Assembly: GCA_035640155.1 (NCBI GenBank) | Contig: DASQWR010000195.1 | Coordinates: 1-6,562 of the forward strand | Direction: 5' to 3' | Origin: JALYQB01 sp035640155 | GTDB lineage: Bacteria > Actinomycetota > Actinomycetes > Mycobacteriales > Pseudonocardiaceae | DNA: 6,562 nt | Shown: piece by piece, positions 1 through 6,092 of the stretch | Position numbering within the stretch: the stretch's first letter is position 1 | How the letters are laid out: each line of letters opens with the position of its first letter | Program-made: the position numbers and the translations under genes | Notes under the pieces: model-generated | What the model was told of the DNA's origin: nothing | The model's database searches: none | What the model saw: the letters and a program-made list of their open reading frames with translations, nothing else

Positions 1-1009
1 CCGGCGGGCGGAGGCGGAGGCCGCCGGCGCCGAGGTCCGGAACGCGCAGCAGAAGCTCGACGAGTTCGCGGCGGCCAGCTACCGGCAGGGCAGCCTGATC
101 GGCTCGGTCTCCGGGTTCCTCGGCTCCGACGACCCCGAGGACCTGCTGGCCCGCGCGGAGCTGCTCGACGCGGTGGGCGGGGTGCAGCTCGAGGCGCTGG
201 AGGGCCTGCGCCGGGCCCGGGTCGGGATGGCGAACCAGGACTCCGCCGCCCGCGCGGCGCTGGACGAGGCCCGGGATCGGCAGCGCGCCGCCGAGCAGGC
301 CAAGGTGACGGCGGACGCCGCTTACGCGGCAGCCGTGGCCGCCGACGCCGCAGCCGAACGGCGCAGCTCCGAGCTCCTGGCCCGCAAGGCCGACCTCGAG
401 CGGCAGCTCGACGTCGCCCAGCGGACGCTGGCCGGCCTCGAGGGCCGGCGGGCGACCTACCAGGACTGGCAGGAGGCCCGCCGGGAAGCGGAAGCCGCCC
501 AGGCAGCGGAAGCTGCCCGCAGCGAAGCGGAAGCCGCAGCGAACCGCTCACGCGCACCTGACCCTGCGACCGGGCCTCCCGCTGCCACCCGGTCCCCCGA
601 GGCAGCTGGGTTGCTCCGTCCGGGGGGTGTCGTGGCGCCGACCATCGGTCGCATCACCTCGACCTATGGTCCCCGCGGAGGGAGGATCCACTACGGGGTG
701 GACATCGCGAACCGCATCGGCACCCCGATAGTGTCCGTGATGGACGGGCGGGTGGTCGCGGCCGGGCCGGCGAGCGGGTTCGGGCTCTGGGTGCGGATCC
801 TTCATGGCGACGGCACGGTCACCGTGTACGGCCACGTCGACAGGTATCTGGTCTCGGTGGGCGAGCGGGTGACCGCCGGCGAGCAGATCGCCACGCTCGG
901 CAACCGGGGACAGTCCACCGGCCCGCACCTGCACTTCGAGGTCTTGCGCAACGGGAGCCGCAAGATCGACCCACTGGTGTGGCTGCGCGGCAAGGGCGTG
1001 CCGATCTGA
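1..1009 (+). CDS. Coiled-coil M23 family (LytM-type) murein endopeptidase, 5'-truncated by window edge
   Basis: Secreted-type zinc metallopeptidase expected to cut peptidoglycan cross-links outside the membrane during growth or division. The frame is open from base 2 and gives 335 residues ending in TGA at 1007-1009; the true start and any signal peptide lie to the left. Residues about 1-125 are Ala/Glu/Arg-rich and alpha-helical, with the actinobacterial signature LDEFAAASYRQGS near residue 20 and NQDSAARAALDEA near 78, as in coiled-coil regions of mycobacterial NlpC/P60 and M23 hydrolases. A low-complexity EAEAA segment and a Pro/Ala/Thr linker follow to about residue 205. The last 125 residues form the M23 domain: HYGVD (first ligands His at 689-691 and Asp at 701-703), VYGH (His at 833-835) and PHLHFEV (His at 926-928 and 932-934). 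All expected zinc and catalytic residues are present, so the domain should be active. In the family the coiled coil usually regulates the peptidase. It converges with ktrA, 41 bp away. Confidence 0.93.
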   Translation, partial: RRAEAEAAGAEVRNAQQKLDEFAAASYRQGSLIGSVSGFLGSDDPEDLLARAELLDAVGGVQLEALEGLRRARVGMANQDSAARAALDEARDRQRAAEQAKVTADAAYAAAVAADAAAERRSSELLARKADLERQLDVAQRTLAGLEGRRATYQDWQEARREAEAAQAAEAARSEAEAAANRSRAPDPATGPPAATRSPEAAGLLRPGGVVAPTIGRITSTYGPRGGRIHYGVDIANRIGTPIVSVMDGRVVAAGPASGFGLWVRILHGDGTVTVYGHVDRYLVSVGERVTAGEQIATLGNRGQSTGPHLHFEVLRNGSRKIDPLVWLRGKGVPI

Positions 1010-1016
1010 CCGGATC

Positions 1017-1046
1017 GGGTGCCCTGCGGATTCAACGTCGGCACCC
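1017..1046. terminator. Inverted repeat between convergent genes, candidate bidirectional terminator
   Basis: GGGTGCC at 1017-1023 and GGCACCC at 1040-1046 are perfect 7-bp inverted arms around a 16-nt loop. The repeat fills most of the 41-bp gap between the stop of the M23 peptidase gene and the stop of ktrA. Its position between two converging genes suits a shared terminator. There is no T-tract on either strand, which is common in high-GC actinobacteria, and the loop is long, so this is a positional inference. Confidence 0.4.
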
Positions 1047-1050
1047 CTGG

Positions 1051-1725
1051 TCACACCCGGTTCGCGAAGGACTCGACCGCGTCGACCCGGCCGAAGACGA
1101 TGAGGACGTCACCCCGGTGCAGGACGGTGTCCTGGGTGGCGTGGGTGAAGTCCTCCCCGGGCCGCTTGACGCCGACCACGGTGACGCCGTGGCGGGCGCG
1201 CAGCGCGCTGTCGGACAGCGGAATTCCCACGGAGTCCTCCGGCGCGACAGTCTTGACCATCGCGAAGTCGTCCTCGAACTCGATGTAGTCCAGCATCCGG
1301 CCGGTCACGAGGTGCGCGACACGCTCCCCCATGTCGTGCTCGGGCAGCACCACGTGGTGCGCGCCGATCCGCTGCAGGATCCGGCCGTGCTGGCGGCTGA
1401 CCGCCTTGGCCCAGATGTGCTGGATCTCGAAGTCCACCAGCACGGCCGTGGTGAGGATGCTGGCCTCGAGGTCGGTGCCGATACCGACCACGGCGCGCTC
1501 GAAGCCGGGCACGTCCAGCTGGCGCAGCGCGTCGGCATCGGTGGTGTCGGCCTCGGCGGTGTGGGTCAGGTCGTCGGCGTACCTCTGCACGAGCGCCGGG
1601 TCGGAGTCGATCCCCAGCACCTCGGTTCCGCGCAGCACGAGCTCGCGGGCCAGCGACTCACCGAAGCGACCCAGCCCGAGCACGACGACCCGGAACGACT
1701 TGGCGCTGCGCGCGTTCCTAGCCAA
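1051..1725 (-). CDS. ktrA: Ktr/Trk potassium uptake regulatory subunit with RCK_N and RCK_C domains (KtrA/TrkA)
   Basis: Cytoplasmic gating subunit that assembles as a ring under the KtrB channel; in the family nucleotides bind the N domain and, in many Gram-positive members, c-di-AMP binds the C domain. At 224 aa it has the usual size of a single-RCK KtrA. Residues 11-140 form the Rossmann-like RCK_N domain, with GLGRFG at 17-22 and Asp40 at the end of the second strand. Residues 143-224 form RCK_C (TGRMLDYIEF at 141-150, HRGDVLIVFG at 203-212). The start is a TTG at 1723-1725, the only plausible start before the nucleotide-binding loop. GAGGAG at 1736-1741 on this strand lies 10 nt upstream as ribosome binding site. 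The gene overlaps the end of ktrB by 8 bp (TTGGCTAG), which suggests translational coupling and roughly matched production of channel and ring. The stop is TGA at 1051-1053. Confidence 0.93.
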   Translation of the reverse strand: MARNARSAKSFRVVVLGLGRFGESLARELVLRGTEVLGIDSDPALVQRYADDLTHTAEADTTDADALRQLDVPGFERAVVGIGTDLEASILTTAVLVDFEIQHIWAKAVSRQHGRILQRIGAHHVVLPEHDMGERVAHLVTGRMLDYIEFEDDFAMVKTVAPEDSVGIPLSDSALRARHGVTVVGVKRPGEDFTHATQDTVLHRGDVLIVFGRVDAVESFANRV

Positions 1726-3085
1726 CGATCGTTCGCTCCTCGGGTAGTTCGTACCGGCGGGTGTGCTCGCGCAGTGCGAGTGCGGAGGCCAGCGTGGTCG
1801 GTCCCAGTCTGCCCAGGAACATCAGCGCCGTCAGCACCAGCTGCCCGGAGGACGGCAGCTGGGCGGTGATCCCGGTGGACAGCCCCACGGTGCCGAACGC
1901 GGAGACGGCCTCGAACAGCACGTCGTCCAGCCGGAACGGGCTGACCGAGAGCAGCACCAGGGTCGAGACGATGACCAGGCCCACGCCGAGGAGGGCGACG
2001 GTGAGCGCCTGGCGTTGCACCCCGGCGGGCAGCCGCCGGCCGAGCACGTGCACGGTCGGCTCGCCCCGGATCTCGGCGAGGATCACGAACGCCAGCAGCG
2101 CGAAGGTCGTCACCTTGATGCCACCGGCGGTGCCCGCGCTGCCGCCACCGATGAACATCAGCACGTCGTGGGTCAGCAGGGTGGCCGGCTGGAACTCCCC
2201 GACGTCGAGGCTGTTGAACCCCGCGGTGCGGGGCATCACGCCGTGGAAGAGCCCGGCCAGCAGCTTGCCCGCGACATCCAGCCGGCCGAGGGTGCCCGGG
2301 TTGCGCCACTCGGTGAGCAGGAACGCGGCGACGCCGATCACCAGCAGCAGCCCGTAGGCCGCTGCGGTGATCCGCACGTGCAGCGTCCAGCGCTGCGCGC
2401 CAGTTCGCAGGTGCCGGCCGAGCTCGAAGAGCACCGGGAACCCGATCCCGCCGAGGACCACCGCCACCACGATGGGCAGGCAGATCCAGGCGTCGGAGAC
2501 GAACGGGACCATGTTGTCGGTGAACAGCGCGAACCCAGCGTTGTTGAACGCCGAGACGGAGTGGAACACCGCGAGGTAGCCGGCGCGCCCGGCCGGCTCG
2601 CCGTAGTGCAGCGCGAACCGGAGACCGAGCGGGACGGCGACGGCGGCCTCGATGGCCAGGCTGAGCGCGAGGATGCTTCCCACGACCCGGCGGACCTCGC
2701 CCAGCCCGAGCGTCTTGGTCTCCGCCTGCGCGGTGATCTGCAGCCGCAGCCCGATCCGGCGGGCGACGAGCAGCCCGAGCAGCGAGGCCAGCGTCATGAT
2801 GCCGATCCCGCCGATCTGGATCAGCCCCAGGATCGCCAGCTCACCGAAGGTCGACCAGTACGTCGGAGTGTCGACGACGACCAGGCCGGTCACGCACAGC
2901 GCCGAGACCGCGGTGAACACCGCAGGCACCGGATCGGTCGGGTTCCCGGACTCCGTGGCCACCGGCAGCATCAACGCCGCGGTGCCCACCGCGGCCGTCG
3001 CGGCGAAGGCGAGCACGACCGCTCGTGCCGGGCGCTGCAGGAAGCCACCGCGCGCGCGATCACGTATCTGCCGGCGGCCGATCAC
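1718..3085 (-). CDS. ktrB: KtrB/TrkH family potassium channel subunit
   Basis: Integral membrane subunit that conducts K+ (in many relatives with Na+ dependence) and works with the ring protein encoded just downstream. The 455-aa product has about eight to ten strongly hydrophobic segments and the four imperfect M1-P-M2 repeats of the SKT superfamily. The pore-loop filters are SALCVTGLV (61-69, Gly67), SAFNNAGFA (178-186, Gly184), MPRTAGFNS (284-292, Gly289) and SAFGTVGLSTG (395-405, Gly401), so all four selectivity glycines are kept. The Gly-rich FIGGGSAGTAGGIK at 311-324 matches the broken helix (M2C) that forms the intramembrane gate. LGRLGPTT at 424-431 carries the conserved Arg426 of the fourth M2 helix. 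The start is a GTG at 3083-3085 with no ribosome binding site but a TAGCCT hexamer 6 nt upstream, which suggests a leaderless message. It lies 44 bp downstream of the winged-helix gene. The family name KtrB rather than TrkH rests on the single-RCK partner. Confidence 0.94.
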   Translation of the reverse strand: MIGRRQIRDRARGGFLQRPARAVVLAFAATAAVGTAALMLPVATESGNPTDPVPAVFTAVSALCVTGLVVVDTPTYWSTFGELAILGLIQIGGIGIMTLASLLGLLVARRIGLRLQITAQAETKTLGLGEVRRVVGSILALSLAIEAAVAVPLGLRFALHYGEPAGRAGYLAVFHSVSAFNNAGFALFTDNMVPFVSDAWICLPIVVAVVLGGIGFPVLFELGRHLRTGAQRWTLHVRITAAAYGLLLVIGVAAFLLTEWRNPGTLGRLDVAGKLLAGLFHGVMPRTAGFNSLDVGEFQPATLLTHDVLMFIGGGSAGTAGGIKVTTFALLAFVILAEIRGEPTVHVLGRRLPAGVQRQALTVALLGVGLVIVSTLVLLSVSPFRLDDVLFEAVSAFGTVGLSTGITAQLPSSGQLVLTALMFLGRLGPTTLASALALREHTRRYELPEERTIVG

Positions 3086-3091
3086 TGTGGG

Positions 3092-3119
3092 AGGCTAGCC
3101 GAGGATCACCGCGTTCCCC
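3092..3119 (-). promoter_or_regulatory. Candidate promoter of ktrBA, leaderless geometry
   Basis: On the minus strand GGGGAAC (3119-3113) is followed after 15 nt by TAGCCT (3097-3092), then CCCACA and directly the GTG start of ktrB. A TANNNT hexamer 6 nt before a start codon with no Shine-Dalgarno sequence is the usual pattern of leaderless actinobacterial genes. TAGCCT sits inside the 8-bp palindrome GGCTAGCC. A near-identical arrangement occurs upstream of otsA. Transcription start is inferred, not shown. Confidence 0.45.
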
Positions 3120-3129
3120 GGCGGGCTCG

Positions 3130-4317
3130 TCAGCTGACCAGCTCCCGTTCGAGCGGCGTGCGGAAGCGTGGCGTGACCCGGACCTTCCCGAGTTGGCAGG
3201 CGAGCCGATCGGCTGCCGTCCGCACTGCCGCCTCGGCGTCGGCGCCGACGTCGTCGAGGAGCCGGAACGCGATCTCGCCGTCCTTGCGCTGCGCCCAGCC
3301 GCCGACGACACGTCCGTCCCACCAGGCGGTGGGGCCGATGTTGCCGGATCGGTCGAACAGCGCCGGGGCGTGGTCGCCGAGGAACCATCCCCGCTCCGAC
3401 CACCCCATTGCTGTCGGGTCGAGGGCAGGGAGCAGCGCAGCCCAGGGCTCGACGGCGGGCACCGGATCGAGGTCGTCGGCGAGTACGAGCCCGACCGTTC
3501 CGTCCAGCTCGACCTCGACCGGACCGACCTGGGCGAGAGCCTTGCGCACCTGGCCGGCGGTCCATCCGGTCCACCACCGCAGGTCGGCGACTGTTCCGGG
3601 CCCGAACGCGGCGAGCCACCGGCGGACCAGCTCCGCCTGGGCGAGTTCGGTCGGCCACTCGGCCATCCCATTCGATAGCCACGCCGCCGACAGCGACCAG
3701 CGGTACTGGCTGGACGTCCACGAGCCACGGGGCCGCCCGCGGATGATCCGCCCGTCCGCGGCGAGCAGGAACAGCACGCGGGTGGAGACGTTCTGCCGGG
3801 CTTCGTATGGCTTGCCCTCAGCCATCAGGACGGAGGTTCGCAGCAGGGGCTCGTCCTCGGACAGTTCTGCCGCGGTCGCCGCACCACGCGCAGCGAGCGC
3901 GCGCAGGGTGGACTCCTCGACGTCGCTGAGCCAGCCGGCCGCGTCGTCGTCGATACCAGCCTGGTCGAGCAGCAGGACCAGGCGGCTCCGCTCCCGCTCC
4001 GCGATCGCCCGCGTGCACGCCGCCTGCACGACCGGTGCCAGATCGAGCGGTACGACGAACATCGTCCGGCGCATGGCCAGCATCCGGACCAGCACCCGGT
4101 CGTCGTAGAGCGCACGCTCGATCGCCCCGACCTCTCCTGCGCGCATCCGGGCCAACGCGGCCAGGAACACCGAGGCGGGGTCGGTACCGTGCAGCGCCAC
4201 CAGGCCGGTGGCCACCTCGGTCACGCTCTGGCCCTGCGCCGTCGCGGCGAGAAGGTGCCGCACCCCGAGCCGCGCCCGCCGCTCCTGCGGCCCGATCCGC
4301 CGCCCCGCGCCCGTCAT
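3130..4317 (-). CDS. Winged-helix DNA-binding protein of the HTH_42 (YcaQ/AlkZ-like, COG3214) superfamily
   Basis: The 395-aa product resembles actinobacterial 'winged helix DNA-binding domain-containing proteins', the superfamily that contains the crosslink/alkyl-base DNA glycosylases AlkZ and YcaQ. Visible landmarks are the N-terminal RIGPQERRARLGVRHLL (7-23), LVALHGTDPASVFL (39-52), LVRMLAMRRTMFVVP (76-90), a basic RGRPRGSW segment (193-200), LPALDPTAMGW (296-306) and GNIGPTAWWDGRVVGGW (325-341). In characterised glycosylases, catalytic residues form a Q-x-Q or Q-x-D type motif near the place of LVALHGTDP; here that place reads H-G-T, so activity cannot be assumed. The start is ATG at 4315-4317, preceded by GGAGGG (4329-4324) 6 nt upstream; the frame stays open further upstream only inside otsA. 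It follows otsA after 44 bp and may be co-transcribed with it. A role in DNA repair is a family-level inference; transcription regulation is the alternative. Confidence 0.82.
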   Translation of the reverse strand: MTGAGRRIGPQERRARLGVRHLLAATAQGQSVTEVATGLVALHGTDPASVFLAALARMRAGEVGAIERALYDDRVLVRMLAMRRTMFVVPLDLAPVVQAACTRAIAERERSRLVLLLDQAGIDDDAAGWLSDVEESTLRALAARGAATAAELSEDEPLLRTSVLMAEGKPYEARQNVSTRVLFLLAADGRIIRGRPRGSWTSSQYRWSLSAAWLSNGMAEWPTELAQAELVRRWLAAFGPGTVADLRWWTGWTAGQVRKALAQVGPVEVELDGTVGLVLADDLDPVPAVEPWAALLPALDPTAMGWSERGWFLGDHAPALFDRSGNIGPTAWWDGRVVGGWAQRKDGEIAFRLLDDVGADAEAAVRTAADRLACQLGKVRVTPRFRTPLERELVS

Positions 4318-4323
4318 CGCCGT

Positions 4324-4329
4324 CCCTCC
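4324..4329 (-). promoter_or_regulatory. Ribosome binding site that fixes the start of the winged-helix gene
   Basis: GGAGGG on the minus strand, 6 nt before the ATG at 4317. It supports the 395-aa product over the longer open frame that begins inside otsA. No clear promoter or terminator stem is seen in the 44-bp gap to otsA, so read-through from otsA is plausible. Confidence 0.7.
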
Positions 4330-4361
4330 GTGACGCGTCCCGGCAACAGTCGACGCCGTTC

Positions 4362-5804
4362 TCAGGTCGCGCCGAGTGCCTCGAGGAACGAGCGCGCCCA
4401 GCGGTCGACGTCGTAGGTCATCACCTGTCGGCGCATCGCCCTCATCCGGCTGCGGCCCTGCTCCCGGTCCAGCGTGATCGCCTCGACCATGGCGTTCTTG
4501 ACCCCGTCCAGGTCGTGCGGGTTCACCAGGAATGCCTGCGTGAGCTCCGCCGCTGCGCCCGTGAACTCCGAGAGCACGAGCGTGCCGCCCAGGTCGTGCC
4601 GGCACGCCACGTACTCCTTGGCGACGAGGTTCATCCCGTCCCGCACCGGGGTCACGACCATCACGTCAGCGGCGACGAAGAAGGCGGCGAGCTCGTCGCG
4701 CGGGAACGACTGGTGCAGGTAGTGCACCGCGGGATGCCCCACCCGTCCGAACTCGCCGTTGATCCCGCCCACCAGCTGCTCGATGTCCCTCCGCATGCGC
4801 TGGTAGTGCTCCACCCGCTCGCGGCTGGGGGTGGCCAGCTGCACCATCACGACGTCGTCGGCCGAGATCCGCTCCTCGGCGTAGAGCTCACGCAACGCGT
4901 GCAGCCGCACGTCGATGCCCTTGGTGTAGTCCAGCCGGTCGACCCCCAGGATCACCGTGGACGGGTTGCCGAGCTCGTCGCGGATCTCGGCGGCGCGGCG
5001 GCGGACCGGCGCGGTGCGCGACATCGCGTCCAGTGCCGCCGAGTCGATCGAGATCGGGAAGGCGCCCACCCGCACCTCGCGGTCGCCGATCTCCACGATG
5101 CCCGGCCGGGAACGGAGACCGACGGCGCTCCTGGACACCGACATGCCGGCGAGCCGGCGCGCCAGGTACAGGAAGTTCTGCGCCCCACCGGGCAGGTGGA
5201 ACCCGATCAGGTCGGCCCCGAGCAGCCCACGGACGATCTCGGTGCGCCACGGCAGCTGCAGGAACAGCTCGGTCGGGGGAAAGGGGATGTGCAGGAAGAA
5301 GCCGATCCGGAGGTCGGGGCGGCGTTCCCGGAGCATCCGCGGCACGAGTTGCAGCTGGTAGTCCTGCACCCACACGGTGGCGCTCTGCGCGGCGACCTTG
5401 GCCGCGGCTGCGGCGAAGCGTTCGTTGACCGTCACGTACGCGTTCCACCAGCCACGGTCGAACATCGGCGGGGCCACCACGTCGTGGTAGAGCGGCCAGA
5501 GCGTCGCGTTGGAGAAGCCCTCGTAGTAGTCAGTGACCTCAGCTGTCGAGAGCATCACCGGATGCAGCGTCAGGCCGTCGTCGGCGAAGGGCTCGACCTC
5601 CTCGTCGGGCACTGCGGGCCAACCCACCCAGGCCCCCTGCCGCGACCGCAGATACGGCTCGAGGGCGGTGACGAGGCCACCGGGGCTGGACTTCCACCGC
5701 TGCGACCCGTCGGGCAGTCGCTCCAGGTCGACGGGGAGGCGGTTGGCGACCACCACGAAGTCCGCCTCGGTGGTCGGTGTTCCGGAACCAGCGGTCTCGG
5801 CCAC
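4362..5804 (-). CDS. otsA: Trehalose-6-phosphate synthase, UDP/ADP-glucose dependent (GT20)
   Basis: Cytoplasmic glycosyltransferase joining nucleotide-glucose and glucose-6-phosphate to give trehalose-6-phosphate, first step of the OtsAB route to trehalose (osmoprotectant and, in mycolate-bearing actinomycetes, cell-wall precursor). The 480-aa product covers the whole GT20 fold: NRLPVD at 21-26 and SPGGLVTAL at 40-48 (sugar-phosphate end), VWVQDYQLQLVPRMLR at 144-159, FFLHIPFPPTELF at 169-181, GVDRLDYTKGID at 287-298 with Arg290 and Lys295 (equivalent to E. coli R262/K267), and TPVRDGMNLVAKEY at 385-398 with Asp389 and Glu397 (E. coli D361/E369). The sequence follows mycobacterial OtsA closely, including Gln in place of the His residues seen in enterobacterial HDYH. 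The start is GTG at 5802-5804; AGGAGG (5819-5814) lies 9 nt upstream. No otsB phosphatase gene is adjacent in this window, so the second step is encoded elsewhere or to the left of nothing visible here. Confidence 0.96.
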   Translation of the reverse strand: MAETAGSGTPTTEADFVVVANRLPVDLERLPDGSQRWKSSPGGLVTALEPYLRSRQGAWVGWPAVPDEEVEPFADDGLTLHPVMLSTAEVTDYYEGFSNATLWPLYHDVVAPPMFDRGWWNAYVTVNERFAAAAAKVAAQSATVWVQDYQLQLVPRMLRERRPDLRIGFFLHIPFPPTELFLQLPWRTEIVRGLLGADLIGFHLPGGAQNFLYLARRLAGMSVSRSAVGLRSRPGIVEIGDREVRVGAFPISIDSAALDAMSRTAPVRRRAAEIRDELGNPSTVILGVDRLDYTKGIDVRLHALRELYAEERISADDVVMVQLATPSRERVEHYQRMRRDIEQLVGGINGEFGRVGHPAVHYLHQSFPRDELAAFFVAADVMVVTPVRDGMNLVAKEYVACRHDLGGTLVLSEFTGAAAELTQAFLVNPHDLDGVKNAMVEAITLDREQGRSRMRAMRRQVMTYDVDRWARSFLEALGAT

Positions 5805-5813
5805 GGGCCGTCG

Positions 5814-5819
5814 CCTCCT
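5814..5819 (-). promoter_or_regulatory. Ribosome binding site that fixes the GTG start of otsA
   Basis: AGGAGG on the minus strand, 9 nt before the GTG at 5804. The frame remains open upstream to an ATG at 5915, but that extension has no such site and no family similarity. The chosen start leaves 15 residues before the conserved DFVVVANRLPVD segment, similar to relatives. Confidence 0.8.
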
Positions 5820-5838
5820 CTGATGCTGCCTGCCCCGC

Positions 5839-5867
5839 AGGCTAGCCCGTCGCGGTGCGGGTTCCCC
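5839..5867 (-). promoter_or_regulatory. otsA: Candidate otsA promoter
   Basis: On the minus strand GGGGAAC (5867-5861) is followed after 16 nt by TAGCCT (5844-5839). Transcription starting about 7 nt later would give a leader of roughly 28 nt that contains the AGGAGG ribosome binding site. The pair of elements matches the one upstream of ktrB with one base more in the spacer. GGAAC resembles -35 boxes of ECF sigma factors, while TAGCCT fits the loose TANNNT -10 of the primary sigma factor, so the sigma factor cannot be named. Confidence 0.4.
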
Positions 5868-5955
5868 TGGAACACCGCCTCTCAGTCTCCCGACCGGCGG
5901 CGCAGACACAGCCAACCCGTGAGCCCACCTCGGCGGGCGTGGCGGGACGGACCCC

Positions 5956-5961
5956 TACCAT
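5956..5961 (+). promoter_or_regulatory. Candidate -10 element of the tRNA-Thr gene
   Basis: TACCAT matches TANNNT and ends 10 nt before the first base of the mature tRNA, a spacing that would give a very short 5' leader for RNase P to remove. No convincing -35 hexamer is seen 16-18 nt upstream. The 167-bp divergent gap between otsA and the tRNA holds this, the otsA promoter and no open frame that looks coding. Confidence 0.35.
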
Positions 5962-5971
5962 GACTGCACAC

Positions 5972-6044
5972 GCCGGCGTAGCTCAACTGGCAGAGCGCCC
6001 GCCTTGTAAGCGGAAGGTTCGGGGTTCGAGTCCCCGCGTCGGCT
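5972..6044 (+). tRNA. tRNA-Thr (anticodon UGU)
   Basis: A complete 73-nt cloverleaf reads ACA codons. The acceptor stem is GCCGGCG (5972-5978) with CGTCGGC (6037-6043), including one G-U pair. The D arm is GCTC/GAGC around AACTGGCA with the invariant GG. The anticodon loop is CTTGTAA (6003-6009) with TGT at 6005-6007. The variable loop has 5 nt (AGGTT). The T arm is CGGGG/CCCCG around TTCGAGT. The discriminator is T6044 and CCA is not encoded, as is common in actinobacteria. A15 and T48 can form the usual Levitt pair. The first anticodon-stem pair (27-43; C5998 and A6014) is a C-A mismatch, which is odd; the other four pairs are Watson-Crick. The gene reads towards the integrase gene, whose start is 91 nt downstream, which makes the 3' part of this tRNA the likely attachment site. 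Confidence 0.96.
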
Positions 6045-6057
6045 CTGGCTTTGCCAG
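6045..6057 (+). other. Short hairpin directly after tRNA-Thr
   Basis: CTGGC (6045-6049), loop TTT, GCCAG (6053-6057) form a perfect 5-bp stem starting at the first base after the discriminator. It could be a 3' processing or termination signal of the tRNA transcript. It is too short, and lacks a T-tract, to be called a terminator with confidence. Confidence 0.25.
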
Positions 6058-6092
6058 CACTAATGGCGAGCATCGATAGGAAGAGCGCGGCG

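Noticed and set aside
3086..3129. Possible riboswitch or terminator between the winged-helix gene and ktrB
   Set aside because: Only 44 bp are available, too short for a K+ or c-di-AMP riboswitch, and the only dyad (GGCTAGCC) is a loopless palindrome that cannot form a terminator hairpin.
1763..4108. Plus-strand open frame of 781 codons opposite ktrB and the winged-helix gene
   Set aside because: Composition is His/Asp/Gln/Arg-rich without any domain or hydrophobic pattern, as expected for the complement of high-GC coding DNA; the opposite strand has two recognisable genes.
4318..4605. Possible 96-residue N-terminal extension of the winged-helix protein
   Set aside because: It lies out of frame inside otsA, has low-complexity Gly/Arg/Pro content, and the ATG at 4317 has a good ribosome binding site.
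5805..5915. Possible 37-residue N-terminal extension of OtsA from an ATG at 5915
   Set aside because: The extension is Arg-rich without family similarity and would include the AGGAGG site and the candidate promoter; GTG at 5804 fits better.
4035..5963. Plus-strand open frame of 642 codons opposite otsA
   Set aside because: Shadow of otsA, which carries all GT20 motifs; the plus-strand product shows no family features.
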